Below, in pieces: positions 25,685-34,565 of a stretch of DNA of 52,536 nt. Where the stretch lies: positions 1 through 52,536 of the forward strand of contig JAUXUI010000011.1 of the NCBI GenBank assembly GCA_030681035.1. The letters run 5' to 3'. This DNA is from Lysobacteraceae bacterium (GTDB lineage Bacteria; Pseudomonadota; Gammaproteobacteria; Xanthomonadales; Xanthomonadaceae). A program made the translations under genes and the position numbers. Position 1 is the first letter of the stretch; every line of letters begins with the position of its first letter. The notes below the pieces were generated by a model, which did not search any database, had not been told where the DNA came from, and worked only from the letters and a program-made list of their open reading frames with translations.

Positions 25685-25981
25685 ATGCCGATGACCGAGC
25701 AAGAACTACTGAAGCGCGATGCGAAACGCGACATTGGCGCCGAACTGCTGGAGTCGGTGCAACAAATGCAGCGCGGCGAGGGCCGGGTGGTGCACTCACC
25801 CGTAATCGAGGCCCGCACCAAGGCCGGGCTGTCACAAGCGCAGTTCGCAGCCTTGTTGGGGGTGTCGGTGCGCACGCTGCAAAGCTGGGAGCAAGGGCGC
25901 AAGCGGCCCTCTGGCGCAGCGCGCACGCTACTGCAAATTGCCCTGCGCACGCCAGAGGCATTGCGCGGTTTGGCGGCATGA
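25685..25981 (+). CDS. HigA/XRE-family antitoxin
   Basis: A 98-residue protein with a helix-turn-helix in its C-terminal half (about residues 45-85, ARTKAGLSQAQFAALLGVSV then RTLQSWEQGRKRPSG), the NadS/HigA type paired with HigB/RelE toxins in toxin-first order. It would bind the operon promoter and the toxin. The start is one base after the toxin stop. The antitoxin appears intact while its toxin carries a stop codon, so it may persist as a repressor or a decoy against related toxins. Confidence 0.88.
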   Translation: MPMTEQELLKRDAKRDIGAELLESVQQMQRGEGRVVHSPVIEARTKAGLSQAQFAALLGVSVRTLQSWEQGRKRPSGAARTLLQIALRTPEALRGLAA

Positions 25982-26384
25982 GGGAGCGAAGGAACCGTAG
26001 TGTACATACGGGTGCATGAGGATTCCGAGCACCGCGCAACGATGTACAGGATGTACACGTGCCGCGAGCGCATGGCGTCGCCTTGTGCTACTTGCTTGCT
26101 TCTCCGTTCCATCCCGTCGCACCACGGCCTGCAACATCGCACCGTTGTAGCCCGGGTTAGGCCGCAGGCCGTAACCCGGGACCGCGTTGCGGCCACGACC
26201 GTGCGGGGACACTCACGACATTGCCATCACCCGCACATCCACGTACGCGTAACCCGGGGCCGCGTCGCCGTTGCGGTGATTCGATGACAAACACGACTGT
26301 GCGAGCCGTGACGCAAGCTTCGTTCTGTCTTTGCGTTTATTTGCATCCTTTGCGGACCAGAAGCCTTACGCTTTTCCCGAGTCT
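25982..26384. repeat. intergenic region with dispersed palindromes
   Basis: No gene is supported here. It contains the palindromic unit GTAGCCCGGGTTAGGCCGCA-GGCCGTAACCCGGG (26147-26180), a degenerate second copy near 26249 and, at 26320-26386, the TTTGCG/CCTTTGCGGACC and CTTTTCCCGAGTCTC segments also seen near 17690 and 39480. TGTACA-type short repeats lie at 26001-26060. It forms the boundary of the accessory island. Confidence 0.6.
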
Positions 26385-28430
26385 CTACGCCACCAAGCCA
26401 TAGCTGTGCAGCAATGCCGCCGGTTCCGGTTCGCGGCCACGAAACGCGAGGAAGCTTTCCAGCGCCGGGCGCGAGCCGCCGACCGCGAGAATCTCGCGGC
26501 GGTAACGCTCGCCGGTTTCGCGGTCGAAAATGCCGGCTTCCTCGAACGCTGCAAAAGCATCGGCGCTGAGCACTTCCGCCCACAGATAACTGTAATAACC
26601 CGCTGCGTAGCCGCCGGCAAAAACGTGGGTGAAGGCATGCGGAAAGCGATGCCACGCCGGCGGCTTGAGCACCGCGACTTCACGGCGGATGACATCGAGC
26701 AACGGCAATGCCCGCGCGCCACTGGCCGGATCGAACTCCAGATGCAGGCGGAAATCGAACAGCGCGTACTCCAGCTGGCGCACCAGAAACAGGCCAGCGT
26801 GGTAGTGCCGTGCGGCGGTCATCTTGTCGAACAACTCGGCCGGCAACGGCTCACCGGTTTCATGGTGGCGGGCGAAGCGATCAAGCGCATCGCGCTGCCA
26901 GCCGAAGTTCTCCATGAACTGGCTGGGCAATTCCACCGCGTCCCATTCGACGCCGGCAATGCCACCAACGCCGGGCCAGTCCACTTCGGTCAGCATGTGA
27001 TGCAGGCCATGGCCGAATTCGTGAAACAAGGTCAACACGTCATCGTGCGTGAGCAGTGCCGGCCGATCGCCATTGGGCGGCGCGAAGTTGCAGGTGAGAA
27101 AGGCGGCCGGGTGCTGAAGCGCGCCATCGTGGCGCAGACGCGCGCGGCACACATCCATCCAGGCGCCACCACGCTTGCTGGCGCGTGCGTACAGATCGAG
27201 ATAGAACCCCGCAAGCACGTTGCCATCGGCATCGAGCACATCGTAATAGCGCACGTCCGGGTGCCACACCGACACCCCATCGCGCACCCGAAAATGCAGG
27301 TCGAATACGTCGCTGGCAATGCCCAGCATGCCGTCAAGTACCGCTGGCAGTGGGAAGTAGGGTTTGATCTCTTCTTCGGAAAACGCATAGCGCTGCTCGC
27401 GTAATTTTTCCGCCGCCCAGGCCACATCCCACGGCTCCAGCGTGGCCAGACCCAGCTCGGTGACGGCGTAAGCCGACAGTTCGGCCAGCTCACGCTCGGC
27501 AACCGGTTTGGCGCGGGCGGCAATATCCTGCAAAAAATGCAGCACGCGCGCTGGCGAACTGGCCATCTTGTCGGTCACCGACAAATGCGCTGCGCTGGCG
27601 AAGCCAAGCAACTGCGCAGACTCGTGACGCAGCGCCAGAATTTTTTCGATGTTTTCTGAATTGTCGTATTGGCCGGCGCTGGGCCCCTGATCGGAGGCGC
27701 GGGTGTTGTAGGCGCGATAGACCTCGGCGCGCAGCGCACGATCATCGGCGTAAGTCAGGATCGCCTGCACCACCGGCCCTTTCAGCGTGGCCGCGTGGCC
27801 CGGCAAATCGTGTTCGGCGGCGGCCTGCGCCAGCAACGCCAGCGCCGAATCGGGAAAACCGGCCAATTCGGTTGCCGCCAGCGGCTTGTGCCAGCTGTCG
27901 GTGGCATCGAGTACCGCTTCCTCGAACGCGGTTTCCAGCCGCGATAGTGCGTTTTGAATCTGTGCAAAGCGCGAACGCGCCGGCTCTTGCAGCGCCACAC
28001 CCGACAGCCGGAAACCGCGCAAGCTGTCTTCCACCAACGTCTGCCGTGGCCGATCGAGGCTGTGAAATGTCGGCGTATCATGCAGCGCCTGCACTGCTTC
28101 ATACAGCGCCCGGTTCTGGCCGAGATCGGTATGGAATTGGGTGATCTTTTCCAGCGCTTGGGCATAGGCTTCGCGCAGTTCCGGGCTGTCCTTGACCCCA
28201 TGCAAATGCGAGGCCGGTGCGAAGGCGCGACTCAGGCGTTCTTCGAGCAACTCCAGTGGCGCCATCAACTGCGCGAAATCGCGTGCCTCCGGGTCGGCGC
28301 ACAGCGCGGCTACTGCCGCTCGGTACTGTTCGAGTACGGTATCGATAGCCGGATTGACGTGATCGGCGCTAATCTGGCCGAAGGCGGGGAGTTCGCTGTG
28401 TGCGAGCAAGGGGTTGGATATGGCATTCAT
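26385..28430 (-). CDS. prlC: oligopeptidase A (M3 family)
   Basis: A 681-residue cytoplasmic zinc peptidase that degrades short peptides and signal peptides. The zinc motif HEFGHGLHH is present, with the downstream glutamate region in GIAGVEWDAVELPSQFMENF typical of M3A enzymes. The substrate-binding AGYYSYLWAEVLSADAFAAF block is near the C-terminus. The ATG at 28430 (MNAISNPLLAHSELPAF) fits the family start; 25 upstream in-frame codons are not conserved. It is divergent from the patatin gene, with a 50-base gap. Confidence 0.95.
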   Translation of the reverse strand: MNAISNPLLAHSELPAFGQISADHVNPAIDTVLEQYRAAVAALCADPEARDFAQLMAPLELLEERLSRAFAPASHLHGVKDSPELREAYAQALEKITQFHTDLGQNRALYEAVQALHDTPTFHSLDRPRQTLVEDSLRGFRLSGVALQEPARSRFAQIQNALSRLETAFEEAVLDATDSWHKPLAATELAGFPDSALALLAQAAAEHDLPGHAATLKGPVVQAILTYADDRALRAEVYRAYNTRASDQGPSAGQYDNSENIEKILALRHESAQLLGFASAAHLSVTDKMASSPARVLHFLQDIAARAKPVAERELAELSAYAVTELGLATLEPWDVAWAAEKLREQRYAFSEEEIKPYFPLPAVLDGMLGIASDVFDLHFRVRDGVSVWHPDVRYYDVLDADGNVLAGFYLDLYARASKRGGAWMDVCRARLRHDGALQHPAAFLTCNFAPPNGDRPALLTHDDVLTLFHEFGHGLHHMLTEVDWPGVGGIAGVEWDAVELPSQFMENFGWQRDALDRFARHHETGEPLPAELFDKMTAARHYHAGLFLVRQLEYALFDFRLHLEFDPASGARALPLLDVIRREVAVLKPPAWHRFPHAFTHVFAGGYAAGYYSYLWAEVLSADAFAAFEEAGIFDRETGERYRREILAVGGSRPALESFLAFRGREPEPAALLHSYGLVA

Positions 28431-28480
28431 CCACACAAGGTGGCGGTCACCGGGGCCAATTGCAAGCACGCAGGCGCGCC

Positions 28481-30304
28481 ATGAGTGAATCGACTGCCGG
28501 GCCATTGCAGGCGTTGTGGCACGATGTTGACGGCGCGCAGCGCGAAGTATTGATCACGTTGCTGGCGCGGTTGGCCAAGCTGCCATTGTTCGCCCGCCTG
28601 AGTTACGCCTTGCGCACTGTATTGATCGAGCAGATGCAATGGCTGTCGATGCCGGCTGGCGCGGTGTTGTTCGTACAGGGCGGGCCTCCCGACGCGCTTT
28701 ACGTGTTGCTGCATGGCCGCTTGACGGTCAGCCGCCGCGACAACGAGGGCAGCCAGCGTTTGCTGGGCTGCATCGAACCCGGCGGCAGCGTGGGCGAACA
28801 CGCGTTGATGGCCGAAGCGCCGCACCTGACCACGGTTACCGTCATGCGTGACAGCGAATTGCTGTGCCTGCCGCGCTCGGGCTACGCGCATTTGCTTGAT
28901 GCACATCCATTGGCCATGCATGAGATGGCGAAGCATGCGCTGCGTCGCTCCAGCGACACCCGTGAGCGGCCGGTCTTGCCGCGCTGCTTTGCGTTGCTGC
29001 CCGCGCATCGTGGCGTCAATACGTTCGCTCTGGCACGACGCATGGCGAAGGCGATGGGCGTTGATCCGGAACTCGCGCTGATAACCCAGGATCAGGCCAG
29101 CCGGCAGGGCGCCGGTTGGTTTTCCGAGCGCGAGTCGCACGCACCGAATCTGATTTACGTGGGCAACGACGATGCGCAATGGCGCGAGCGCTGCCTGCGC
29201 CAATGCGATTGGGTGCTGATCGTGGCCGACGCCGAGCACACCCCAGACGCGCTGCGCGAGTTGTGGCCAACCCCGGCCACCGGTCAACACCTGCCCCAAC
29301 ACCTGGTGCTGTTGCATGACGGCGACCCCGTCGCTGGCCGCACCCGGCCCTGGCGCGAAGCATTCGCGCACACCCGCGACCAGCACCACATCCGCAATGA
29401 TGCCGATGTCGCGCGCATGGTGCGGCGCCTGCAGGGCCGCGCATTGGGCCTGGTACTCTCGGGCGGTGGCGCGCGCGGTTTTGCCCACATCGGAGTAGTA
29501 CGCGCCTTGCGCGAGGCCGGCCTGGAGATCGACTACGTGGCCGGTGCCAGCATCGGCGCAATCATGGCTGCCGGCATCGCCGCAGACTGGTCGCTGGCGC
29601 GCACCCTGGCAATCTACCGGCGCGGCTTTGTACGCTCCAACCCGCTTTCGGACTGGACCTTGCCGCTGGTGGCACTGCGCCGCGGCCACAAGGTGGCCAG
29701 CCTGTTGCTCGGCGCGCATGGTGCGATCGAAATTGAAGACCTGCCGATCCCGTTTTTCTGCGTGTCTTCCGATCTTACCGACGGTCGTCTGCGGGTACAC
29801 GATTCTGGCCCGCTATGGCGGGCACTGCGCGCCAGTTGTGCCATCCCCGGCCTGTTGCCGCCGGTATTCCACGACGGCCATGTTCTGGTCGATGGCGGCG
29901 TCATCGATAACCTGCCGGTTGCGCAGATGCACCGGCGCATGGTCGGTGCCATCGTCGCCGTCGATGTCGGCAGCGACTTTCGTCTCGGCACTGATCTGGA
30001 CGAAGCATGGACGCCGCCGTGGTGGCAGGTGCTGCCCGAACTGTGGGGCACCCACCGTCGCCCTGGCTTGGGCGCTTTGGTATTGCGCGCCGGCATGGTC
30101 AGCTCCGATGCCGCCACCCGTCAGCAGCGGCGTCTCACCGATATGGTGGTGCAGCCGCCGCTGGCAAGTATCGACCTGCTGGCATGGAAAGCCTTCGATC
30201 GCGCGGTGGAGTTGGGCTATCGCCACACCGTGGAGCGCCTGAACAACGAGCCCGAGCTGATCGAGCGCCTGCGCGTGATGCAACAACTATCGGTCAGCGG
30301 GTGA
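28481..30304 (+). CDS. patatin-like phospholipase with cyclic-nucleotide-binding domain (NTE family)
   Basis: A 607-residue protein of the neuropathy-target-esterase/RssA type. Residues about 35-160 form a cNMP-binding domain (AGAVLFVQGGPPDALYVLLH, GGSVGEHALM). A middle region (about 165-310) carries a Rossmann-like part common in this family. The patatin domain (about 320-490) has the oxyanion motif SGGGARGFAHIG, the nucleophile GASIG and the catalytic Asp in VDGGVIDNLP. It would hydrolyse lysophospholipids at the inner face of the membrane. Its last codons (GTCAGCGGGTGA) are part of a 26-bp repeat found again at the end of the aldehyde dehydrogenase gene, on the far side of the ParA/AlbA_2 cassette. 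Confidence 0.92.
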   Translation: MSESTAGPLQALWHDVDGAQREVLITLLARLAKLPLFARLSYALRTVLIEQMQWLSMPAGAVLFVQGGPPDALYVLLHGRLTVSRRDNEGSQRLLGCIEPGGSVGEHALMAEAPHLTTVTVMRDSELLCLPRSGYAHLLDAHPLAMHEMAKHALRRSSDTRERPVLPRCFALLPAHRGVNTFALARRMAKAMGVDPELALITQDQASRQGAGWFSERESHAPNLIYVGNDDAQWRERCLRQCDWVLIVADAEHTPDALRELWPTPATGQHLPQHLVLLHDGDPVAGRTRPWREAFAHTRDQHHIRNDADVARMVRRLQGRALGLVLSGGGARGFAHIGVVRALREAGLEIDYVAGASIGAIMAAGIAADWSLARTLAIYRRGFVRSNPLSDWTLPLVALRRGHKVASLLLGAHGAIEIEDLPIPFFCVSSDLTDGRLRVHDSGPLWRALRASCAIPGLLPPVFHDGHVLVDGGVIDNLPVAQMHRRMVGAIVAVDVGSDFRLGTDLDEAWTPPWWQVLPELWGTHRRPGLGALVLRAGMVSSDAATRQQRRLTDMVVQPPLASIDLLAWKAFDRAVELGYRHTVERLNNEPELIERLRVMQQLSVSG

Positions 30305-30318
30305 GGCACTTTACCAGC
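30293..30318. repeat. left 26-bp direct repeat bounding the ParA/AlbA_2 cassette
   Basis: GTCAGCGGGTGAGG followed by CACTTTACCAGC. It matches 32564-32589 at 23 of 26 positions, the first 14 exactly. It covers the patatin stop codon. Confidence 0.75.
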
Positions 30319-30338
30319 AACTCTGGCTCAGACGACGG

Positions 30339-31355
30339 TCATGCGGGGAGCAATTCGCGCAAACCAATACGATCAGCGATGCACGATGCCAGCGTATCGA
30401 AATCACTAAAAGCCGCTTGTACCGCGTTCGCATGCGCACCGATCGCACCATCAGCGGACTTCAGAAAAAATATCGGTTTACGTGCTTCTTGGGCGAGTGG
30501 TATCAAACTGTTGTAATTCTTCAACATCGCCAGACAGTACGGATCGACATCAATGCGCGGCACCTCGTGAGGGGAAATGGTGTCGCCAAGGACGCTGCGC
30601 CGAAACTCCAAGGGAATCTGATCAAGCCAACGCGTATAGGCTTGTACCGGTCTGCTCAAGCGCACGCCATGCCGCAACGCAATGTACCCCGCAGGCTTCA
30701 TATCCCCCTCGGGAAGGTCAAACTCCGGGGTAGTCCAATTGTCGCGCCTGCGTGTCCAACCGGCCCGCCAGTCACGCAGTGTTGGGCCCAGGTTGCGCAG
30801 GCCCTGCAACGAAAACAGATCCGTACCCAAGGGCACCACAACGTGATTGCTGCCCAACAAAACCGAGCGGTTGATTGCCCCCAAGTTCGGGCCAACGTCA
30901 AACACGATCAAGTCGGCTTCGAAGCGGCGAGCCGCTTCCTGAGCCATTCGCCAGAACGCGGTCAGGATGCGGAACGGTCGCGCCAAGTTGCGGTCGCCCA
31001 GTGATTCACTCCATGTAGCCGATAGATGATCCTCAAAACTTGACAAGGCCAAATCACCGGGAATCAGTGCCAACCGCTCACTTACGCACAGGTAGTTGAT
31101 CGGCGTGAAGTCGCCCACGTCGAGCAGCGGCTTGATGCTCTGGAACACGGTTCCTGGTCCACTGTGTCGGCCGTCCCATAGCGCGACGAGGCTCTCCTCA
31201 TCAAGAAACGCTGCCGTTAGATTGGCTTGCGCATCCAGGTCGACCGCGAGGATACGTCTGCCTTGCTCGGCCAGCATCCATGACAGGTGGTAGACCAGTG
31301 ATGTTTTGCCTACGCCACCTTTGTTGTTGAAGAACGTCAGCACGGGGATGGTCAT
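30339..31355 (-). CDS. ParA-like P-loop ATPase of an accessory cassette
   Basis: A 338-residue ParA/MinD-type ATPase. The deviant Walker A is FNNKGGVGKTSLVYHLS (residues 9-20), the A' box is VDLDAQANLTAAF, and the switch/Walker B is DLIVFDVGPNLGAINRSVLL. It is longer than chromosomal ParA (260 here), with an extra 70 or so residues between the Walker B region and the C-terminus. Its stop lies near a repeat that marks the cassette edge. Its ATG overlaps the stop of the AlbA_2 gene (ATGA), so the two are translated together. It is not paired with a ParB. Such ATPases outside partition loci occur in plasmid, phage-defence and positioning systems; which applies here is unknown. Confidence 0.88.
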   Translation of the reverse strand: MTIPVLTFFNNKGGVGKTSLVYHLSWMLAEQGRRILAVDLDAQANLTAAFLDEESLVALWDGRHSGPGTVFQSIKPLLDVGDFTPINYLCVSERLALIPGDLALSSFEDHLSATWSESLGDRNLARPFRILTAFWRMAQEAARRFEADLIVFDVGPNLGAINRSVLLGSNHVVVPLGTDLFSLQGLRNLGPTLRDWRAGWTRRRDNWTTPEFDLPEGDMKPAGYIALRHGVRLSRPVQAYTRWLDQIPLEFRRSVLGDTISPHEVPRIDVDPYCLAMLKNYNSLIPLAQEARKPIFFLKSADGAIGAHANAVQAAFSDFDTLASCIADRIGLRELLPA

Positions 31356-32557
31356 GGGCCGCGTCTCATCGTCACCAGCACGTGCGTACTCTGCGGTTCG
31401 AATTCCGGTGGCGGGTTCCCGTTTTCGGCCAACAATCGGCGTGCGGTGGCGATTCCCACGCCGAACCGCTGCACGTAGCCCAATACTTTCATCGCTTCGG
31501 CCAGATTGGGGTTGCGATAATCGGTGATACCTGCCCGCCCGAAGTTCTCTCGTGTCACCATGCCGAAAGGTCCGCCAGGATTGATAATTTCGATTCGATC
31601 ACGGAACCAAGTGACCCGAATGGGTGCATGGGTACTCTCATAACTGCGATGCATCACAGCGTTGCGAACAAGTTGCTGCAATGCAGCCAACGGGTAGTCC
31701 CAGCGTCGTCTTTCCGTGGCACGCGAGAGCAAATCAACATGTGTAGAAATGTTCGCCGTGATTTTGTCGTCGATTCTTGCGAGCACGTCACTCAAGCGTC
31801 CATCGATAATCGCTTCATCTACAATCGGTGCATCCAACTCCAGGCCATCAACCCGCAAAAATTGAATATATGCACTGGGAATCAGGTCGCGAGGCGTATT
31901 GCCCAACACAAGGCCGCCCAAGACCGTGGGCGTTGGATCGTCAACCGAGACGATCATGCGACACGCGCTCAACCGTTCCTCGTAGCTGCGATGATTGGCA
32001 TCGAACACATCGGGCGAAAACGCGCTTGGTAGATACTGCGATTCGAATACCATTTGATTCAGCTCCGACAACCTGGCAAAGGAAATCGGCTGCAAATCAA
32101 ATGGCAGATCCCGGTGCCGGCGTTTCTCGTTGAGAATACGCTCGTCCTGCGCACCGGCGATATCGCGCCTTGGCCCGGTACGGATATAGGTTCGTCCCTT
32201 GTAACGTACCGGCGGCGCATCGGAAGGCATCACGGTTATTACCGCCACCTCGGTATTACCCAGCACCCGCTTTTCCACAGTCAACGTCGGGATCGGAAGA
32301 ATGTTGCCTTCCGCGCGAATACCACCAATATCTGTCAAAAGCTTATCTGTTATGGGAAAATTGGCCGACGAGCCATCGTCATGGACCCCTACAAGGACAA
32401 CGCCCGGCACCCCGTGACCGGGGAGATCGTTGGCAAATGCACAAATTGCCTGGCGAACCTTGTCCGGCACGTCGCCACTGAAAGATTGCTTGCGCTCTAC
32501 CCGATCCGACTCCAGATCGCGCATCAGCAACTCAAGTTCTTCGTCTGAAAATCTCAT
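31352..32557 (-). CDS. AlbA_2 (Schlafen-type) DNA/RNA-binding protein with RecG-like C-terminal ATP-binding domain
   Basis: A 401-residue protein. Residues about 10-140 form an AlbA_2 domain, with the opening ESDRVERKQSFSG, the AICAFANDLPG helix and VRYKGRTYIRTGPRRDIA. A middle region follows. The C-terminal half (about 265-395) has the GHKL-like pattern of the RecG-type putative DNA-binding family: LVRNAVMHRSYE, DRIEIINPGGPFG and the closing LGYVQRFGVGIATARRLLAE. Function unknown; relatives are annotated as transcriptional regulators or defence components. It is the first gene of a two-gene operon with the ParA-like ATPase, and base composition is visibly lower in G+C than in the neighbours, which suggests acquisition. 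Confidence 0.87.
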   Translation of the reverse strand: MRFSDEELELLMRDLESDRVERKQSFSGDVPDKVRQAICAFANDLPGHGVPGVVLVGVHDDGSSANFPITDKLLTDIGGIRAEGNILPIPTLTVEKRVLGNTEVAVITVMPSDAPPVRYKGRTYIRTGPRRDIAGAQDERILNEKRRHRDLPFDLQPISFARLSELNQMVFESQYLPSAFSPDVFDANHRSYEERLSACRMIVSVDDPTPTVLGGLVLGNTPRDLIPSAYIQFLRVDGLELDAPIVDEAIIDGRLSDVLARIDDKITANISTHVDLLSRATERRRWDYPLAALQQLVRNAVMHRSYESTHAPIRVTWFRDRIEIINPGGPFGMVTRENFGRAGITDYRNPNLAEAMKVLGYVQRFGVGIATARRLLAENGNPPPEFEPQSTHVLVTMRRGP

Positions 32558-32563
32558 GGCCGT

Positions 32564-32589
32564 GTCAGCGGGTGAGGAACGTCACCAGC
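32564..32589. repeat. right 26-bp direct repeat bounding the ParA/AlbA_2 cassette
   Basis: GTCAGCGGGTGAGG followed by AACGTCACCAGC. It overlaps the stop codon of the aldehyde dehydrogenase (read on the minus strand). Partner of 30293-30318. Confidence 0.75.
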
Positions 32590-33986
32590 CGATCCGCAAA
32601 ACCGCGATACGGCGGCTTGAACCAATCCATGCCGGTAATGCGCGACTGGTAGAACACCGGCTTTTGCTTGCTGAAAGCCATGAATCCGTCACGCCCGTGA
32701 TAGTGGCCCATACCGCTGGGGCCGATGCCACCGAAAGGCAGGCTGGCCTGGGCAATATGCATCACCGTGTCGTTGACGGTAACGCCACCGGCGATGGTGC
32801 GCTCAAGCACCTGATCGACCCGCGTACGGTTGTTGTCGAACACGTACAGGGCCAGTGGCCGGTCGTGATCGTTGACCCAGGCAATCGCTTCATCGAGATG
32901 GCCATAACCAATGACCGGCAGGATCGGGCCAAATATCTCATCGCGCATCAGCGCGCTGTCGTTGCCCGGGTCGATGACCACGGTTGGCGGAATGATGCGC
33001 TCGGCTTCGGCACGCGCCGGATCAACCGGCGCCAGCGCGGTAACCTGATGGCCACGCGCGCGCGCTTCATCGAGATAGCCACGCAGCCGGCGGAACTGGC
33101 CTTCGTTGACGATGCGGGTGTAATCGGTGTTGCCATCCAACGTGGGATAGCGCGCGGCCACTTCACGGCGCAGCGCATCGACAAAGGCATCGCGTTCGGC
33201 CTTGGGCACCAGCACGTAGTCCGGTGCGATGCAGGTCTGCCCGGCATTGAGAAACTTGCCGGCCGCGATACGCGCTGCCGCCGTTGCCAGCGAATAGCCC
33301 GGCCCAATGATGGCCGGCGATTTGCCGCCCAGCTCCAACGTCACCGGAGTGAGGTTGGCCGCCGCCGCTGCCATCACTTTGCGCCCCACCGGCGTTGAGC
33401 CAGTAAACAGCAGATGATCGAACGCGAGGCCGGCAAACGCTGCGGCGACATCGCTATCGCCCAGTGCCACCGCGACGCGGTCTTCGGGAAAAACCTCGGC
33501 CAGCAATGACCGCAGGAACGCACTGCTGTGCGGGGTGTGTTCGGACGGCTTGAGGTAGACATGATTGCCAGCAGCAATGGCGGTGACCAATGGCATCAGC
33601 GCCAGATTGACCGGGTAATTCCACGGCGAAATGATACCCACGACGCCCAAGGGTTGAATGCGAACCTCGGCGCGAGCGGGCCAGAACATGGCATCCACCG
33701 GGCGTGGCTGCACACGCATCCATTCACGCAGGTGGCGGCGCATCACGTCGATCTCGGCCAGCACCGTCATGCCATCGGAAACCAGGGTTTCGTGGCGCGA
33801 GCGATGGCCGAAGTCGGCCGCGATGGCGACCACCATATCTTGCAGCCGCGCCTTGAATACCCGGCGCAATCGGGCCAGGTCATCGATGCGCTGGGCGTAA
33901 TCGGGCAGCTTGGCACGCTGCGCGGCGCGCAAGCGCGCAAGGGTAGGCTGTAGCTCGCTGATCGGGGTTTGCGTGGACGTATTCAT
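32565..33986 (-). CDS. coniferyl-aldehyde dehydrogenase-like NAD(P)-dependent aldehyde dehydrogenase
   Basis: A 473-residue class-3-type aldehyde dehydrogenase, oxidising aldehydes to acids. The cofactor part has GIISPWNYPVNLALMPLVTA and LKPSEHTP. The catalytic Glu is in LELGGKSPAI and the nucleophile Cys in NAGQTCIAPDYV. The closing HIAQASLPFGGIGPSGMGHY and HGRDGFMAFSKQKPVF are typical of the coniferyl-aldehyde branch. The ATG at 33986 is the start that fits the family; nine earlier codons are dispensable. The C-terminal stop falls in the 26-bp repeat of the adjacent cassette, so the gene end survived an insertion. Confidence 0.9.
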   Translation of the reverse strand: MNTSTQTPISELQPTLARLRAAQRAKLPDYAQRIDDLARLRRVFKARLQDMVVAIAADFGHRSRHETLVSDGMTVLAEIDVMRRHLREWMRVQPRPVDAMFWPARAEVRIQPLGVVGIISPWNYPVNLALMPLVTAIAAGNHVYLKPSEHTPHSSAFLRSLLAEVFPEDRVAVALGDSDVAAAFAGLAFDHLLFTGSTPVGRKVMAAAAANLTPVTLELGGKSPAIIGPGYSLATAAARIAAGKFLNAGQTCIAPDYVLVPKAERDAFVDALRREVAARYPTLDGNTDYTRIVNEGQFRRLRGYLDEARARGHQVTALAPVDPARAEAERIIPPTVVIDPGNDSALMRDEIFGPILPVIGYGHLDEAIAWVNDHDRPLALYVFDNNRTRVDQVLERTIAGGVTVNDTVMHIAQASLPFGGIGPSGMGHYHGRDGFMAFSKQKPVFYQSRITGMDWFKPPYRGFADRLVTFLTR

Positions 33987-34078
33987 GGGCTCAGTGTAGC
34001 GCCAGCGGCACACAATCGCTTGCGTTGTTGCGCTGAATGGCTAGTCTGGACACAAACCCTAGCCAAAGGAACCACCAC

Positions 34079-34225
34079 TTGAAGCCCAATTACCAGTTTG
34101 AAAAACGCCAGCGCGAGCTGGAAAAGCAAAAGAAAAAAGCGCTCAAGGCCCTGAAAAAAGGCGGCCCGGCCGAATCCGCACCGGCCGATGCCGGCAGCAG
34201 CGTGACACCGGCGAAAACGCGTTGA
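34079..34225 (+). CDS. small Lys/Glu-rich conserved protein
   Basis: A 48-residue basic protein beginning KPNYQFEKRQRELEKQKKKA, with a charged helical N-terminal half and an Ala/Pro-rich tail. Small proteins with the KPNYQFEKRQRE opening are common in proteobacteria and have no known function. A TTG at 34079 preceded by AAAGGAACC is the likely start; an ATG 14 codons earlier (MASLDTNPSQ) is in frame but would place the Shine-Dalgarno-like AAAGGA inside the gene. Confidence 0.7.
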   Translation: MKPNYQFEKRQRELEKQKKKALKALKKGGPAESAPADAGSSVTPAKTR

Positions 34226-34272
34226 ATTGAAGAGGCGTGCCGACACGCCGGAGTGCAGTACCGGCACCCGTG

Positions 34273-34557
34273 TTACGCGTCGTTTTCCAGCGAGGCGCGG
34301 TGTTCTACTTTGAGCAGGTACAGGTTGCGCAGGTAGATGGCGAAGCCGGCGGCCTGGCCGAGGATGAATACCGGGTCAACACGATGAATGGCGTACGCCA
34401 GCAGCACGGCGCTACCGCCGATGGAAAAATACCAGAAAGCTTTGGGCACGACGCTGCGCTTGGCTTTTTCGCTGGCCAGCCACTGCAACAAAAAGCGGGC
34501 GGAAAAAAGCGCCTGGCCAACCAGGCCGACGATGATCCAGATCGTGGTTTCTTGCAT
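34273..34557 (-). CDS. LpxB N-terminal-like (LAB_N) membrane protein
   Basis: A 94-residue protein with three hydrophobic segments, an isolated LAB_N domain. The pattern is clear: GLVGQALFSARFLLQWLASE, KRSVVPKAFWYFSIGGSAVL, LAYAIHRVDPVFILGQAAG, FAIYLRNLYL. It is found fused to or next to lipid-A modifying glycosyltransferases. It follows the GT2 gene by 8 bases on the same strand, so the two probably act together on a lipid-linked sugar at the inner membrane. Confidence 0.9.
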   Translation of the reverse strand: MQETTIWIIVGLVGQALFSARFLLQWLASEKAKRSVVPKAFWYFSIGGSAVLLAYAIHRVDPVFILGQAAGFAIYLRNLYLLKVEHRASLENDA

Positions 34558-34565
34558 GAGGGTAC

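Noticed and set aside
25982-26384. Small frames between higA and prlC
   Set aside because: They read through palindromic repeats, lack ribosome sites and resemble no family.
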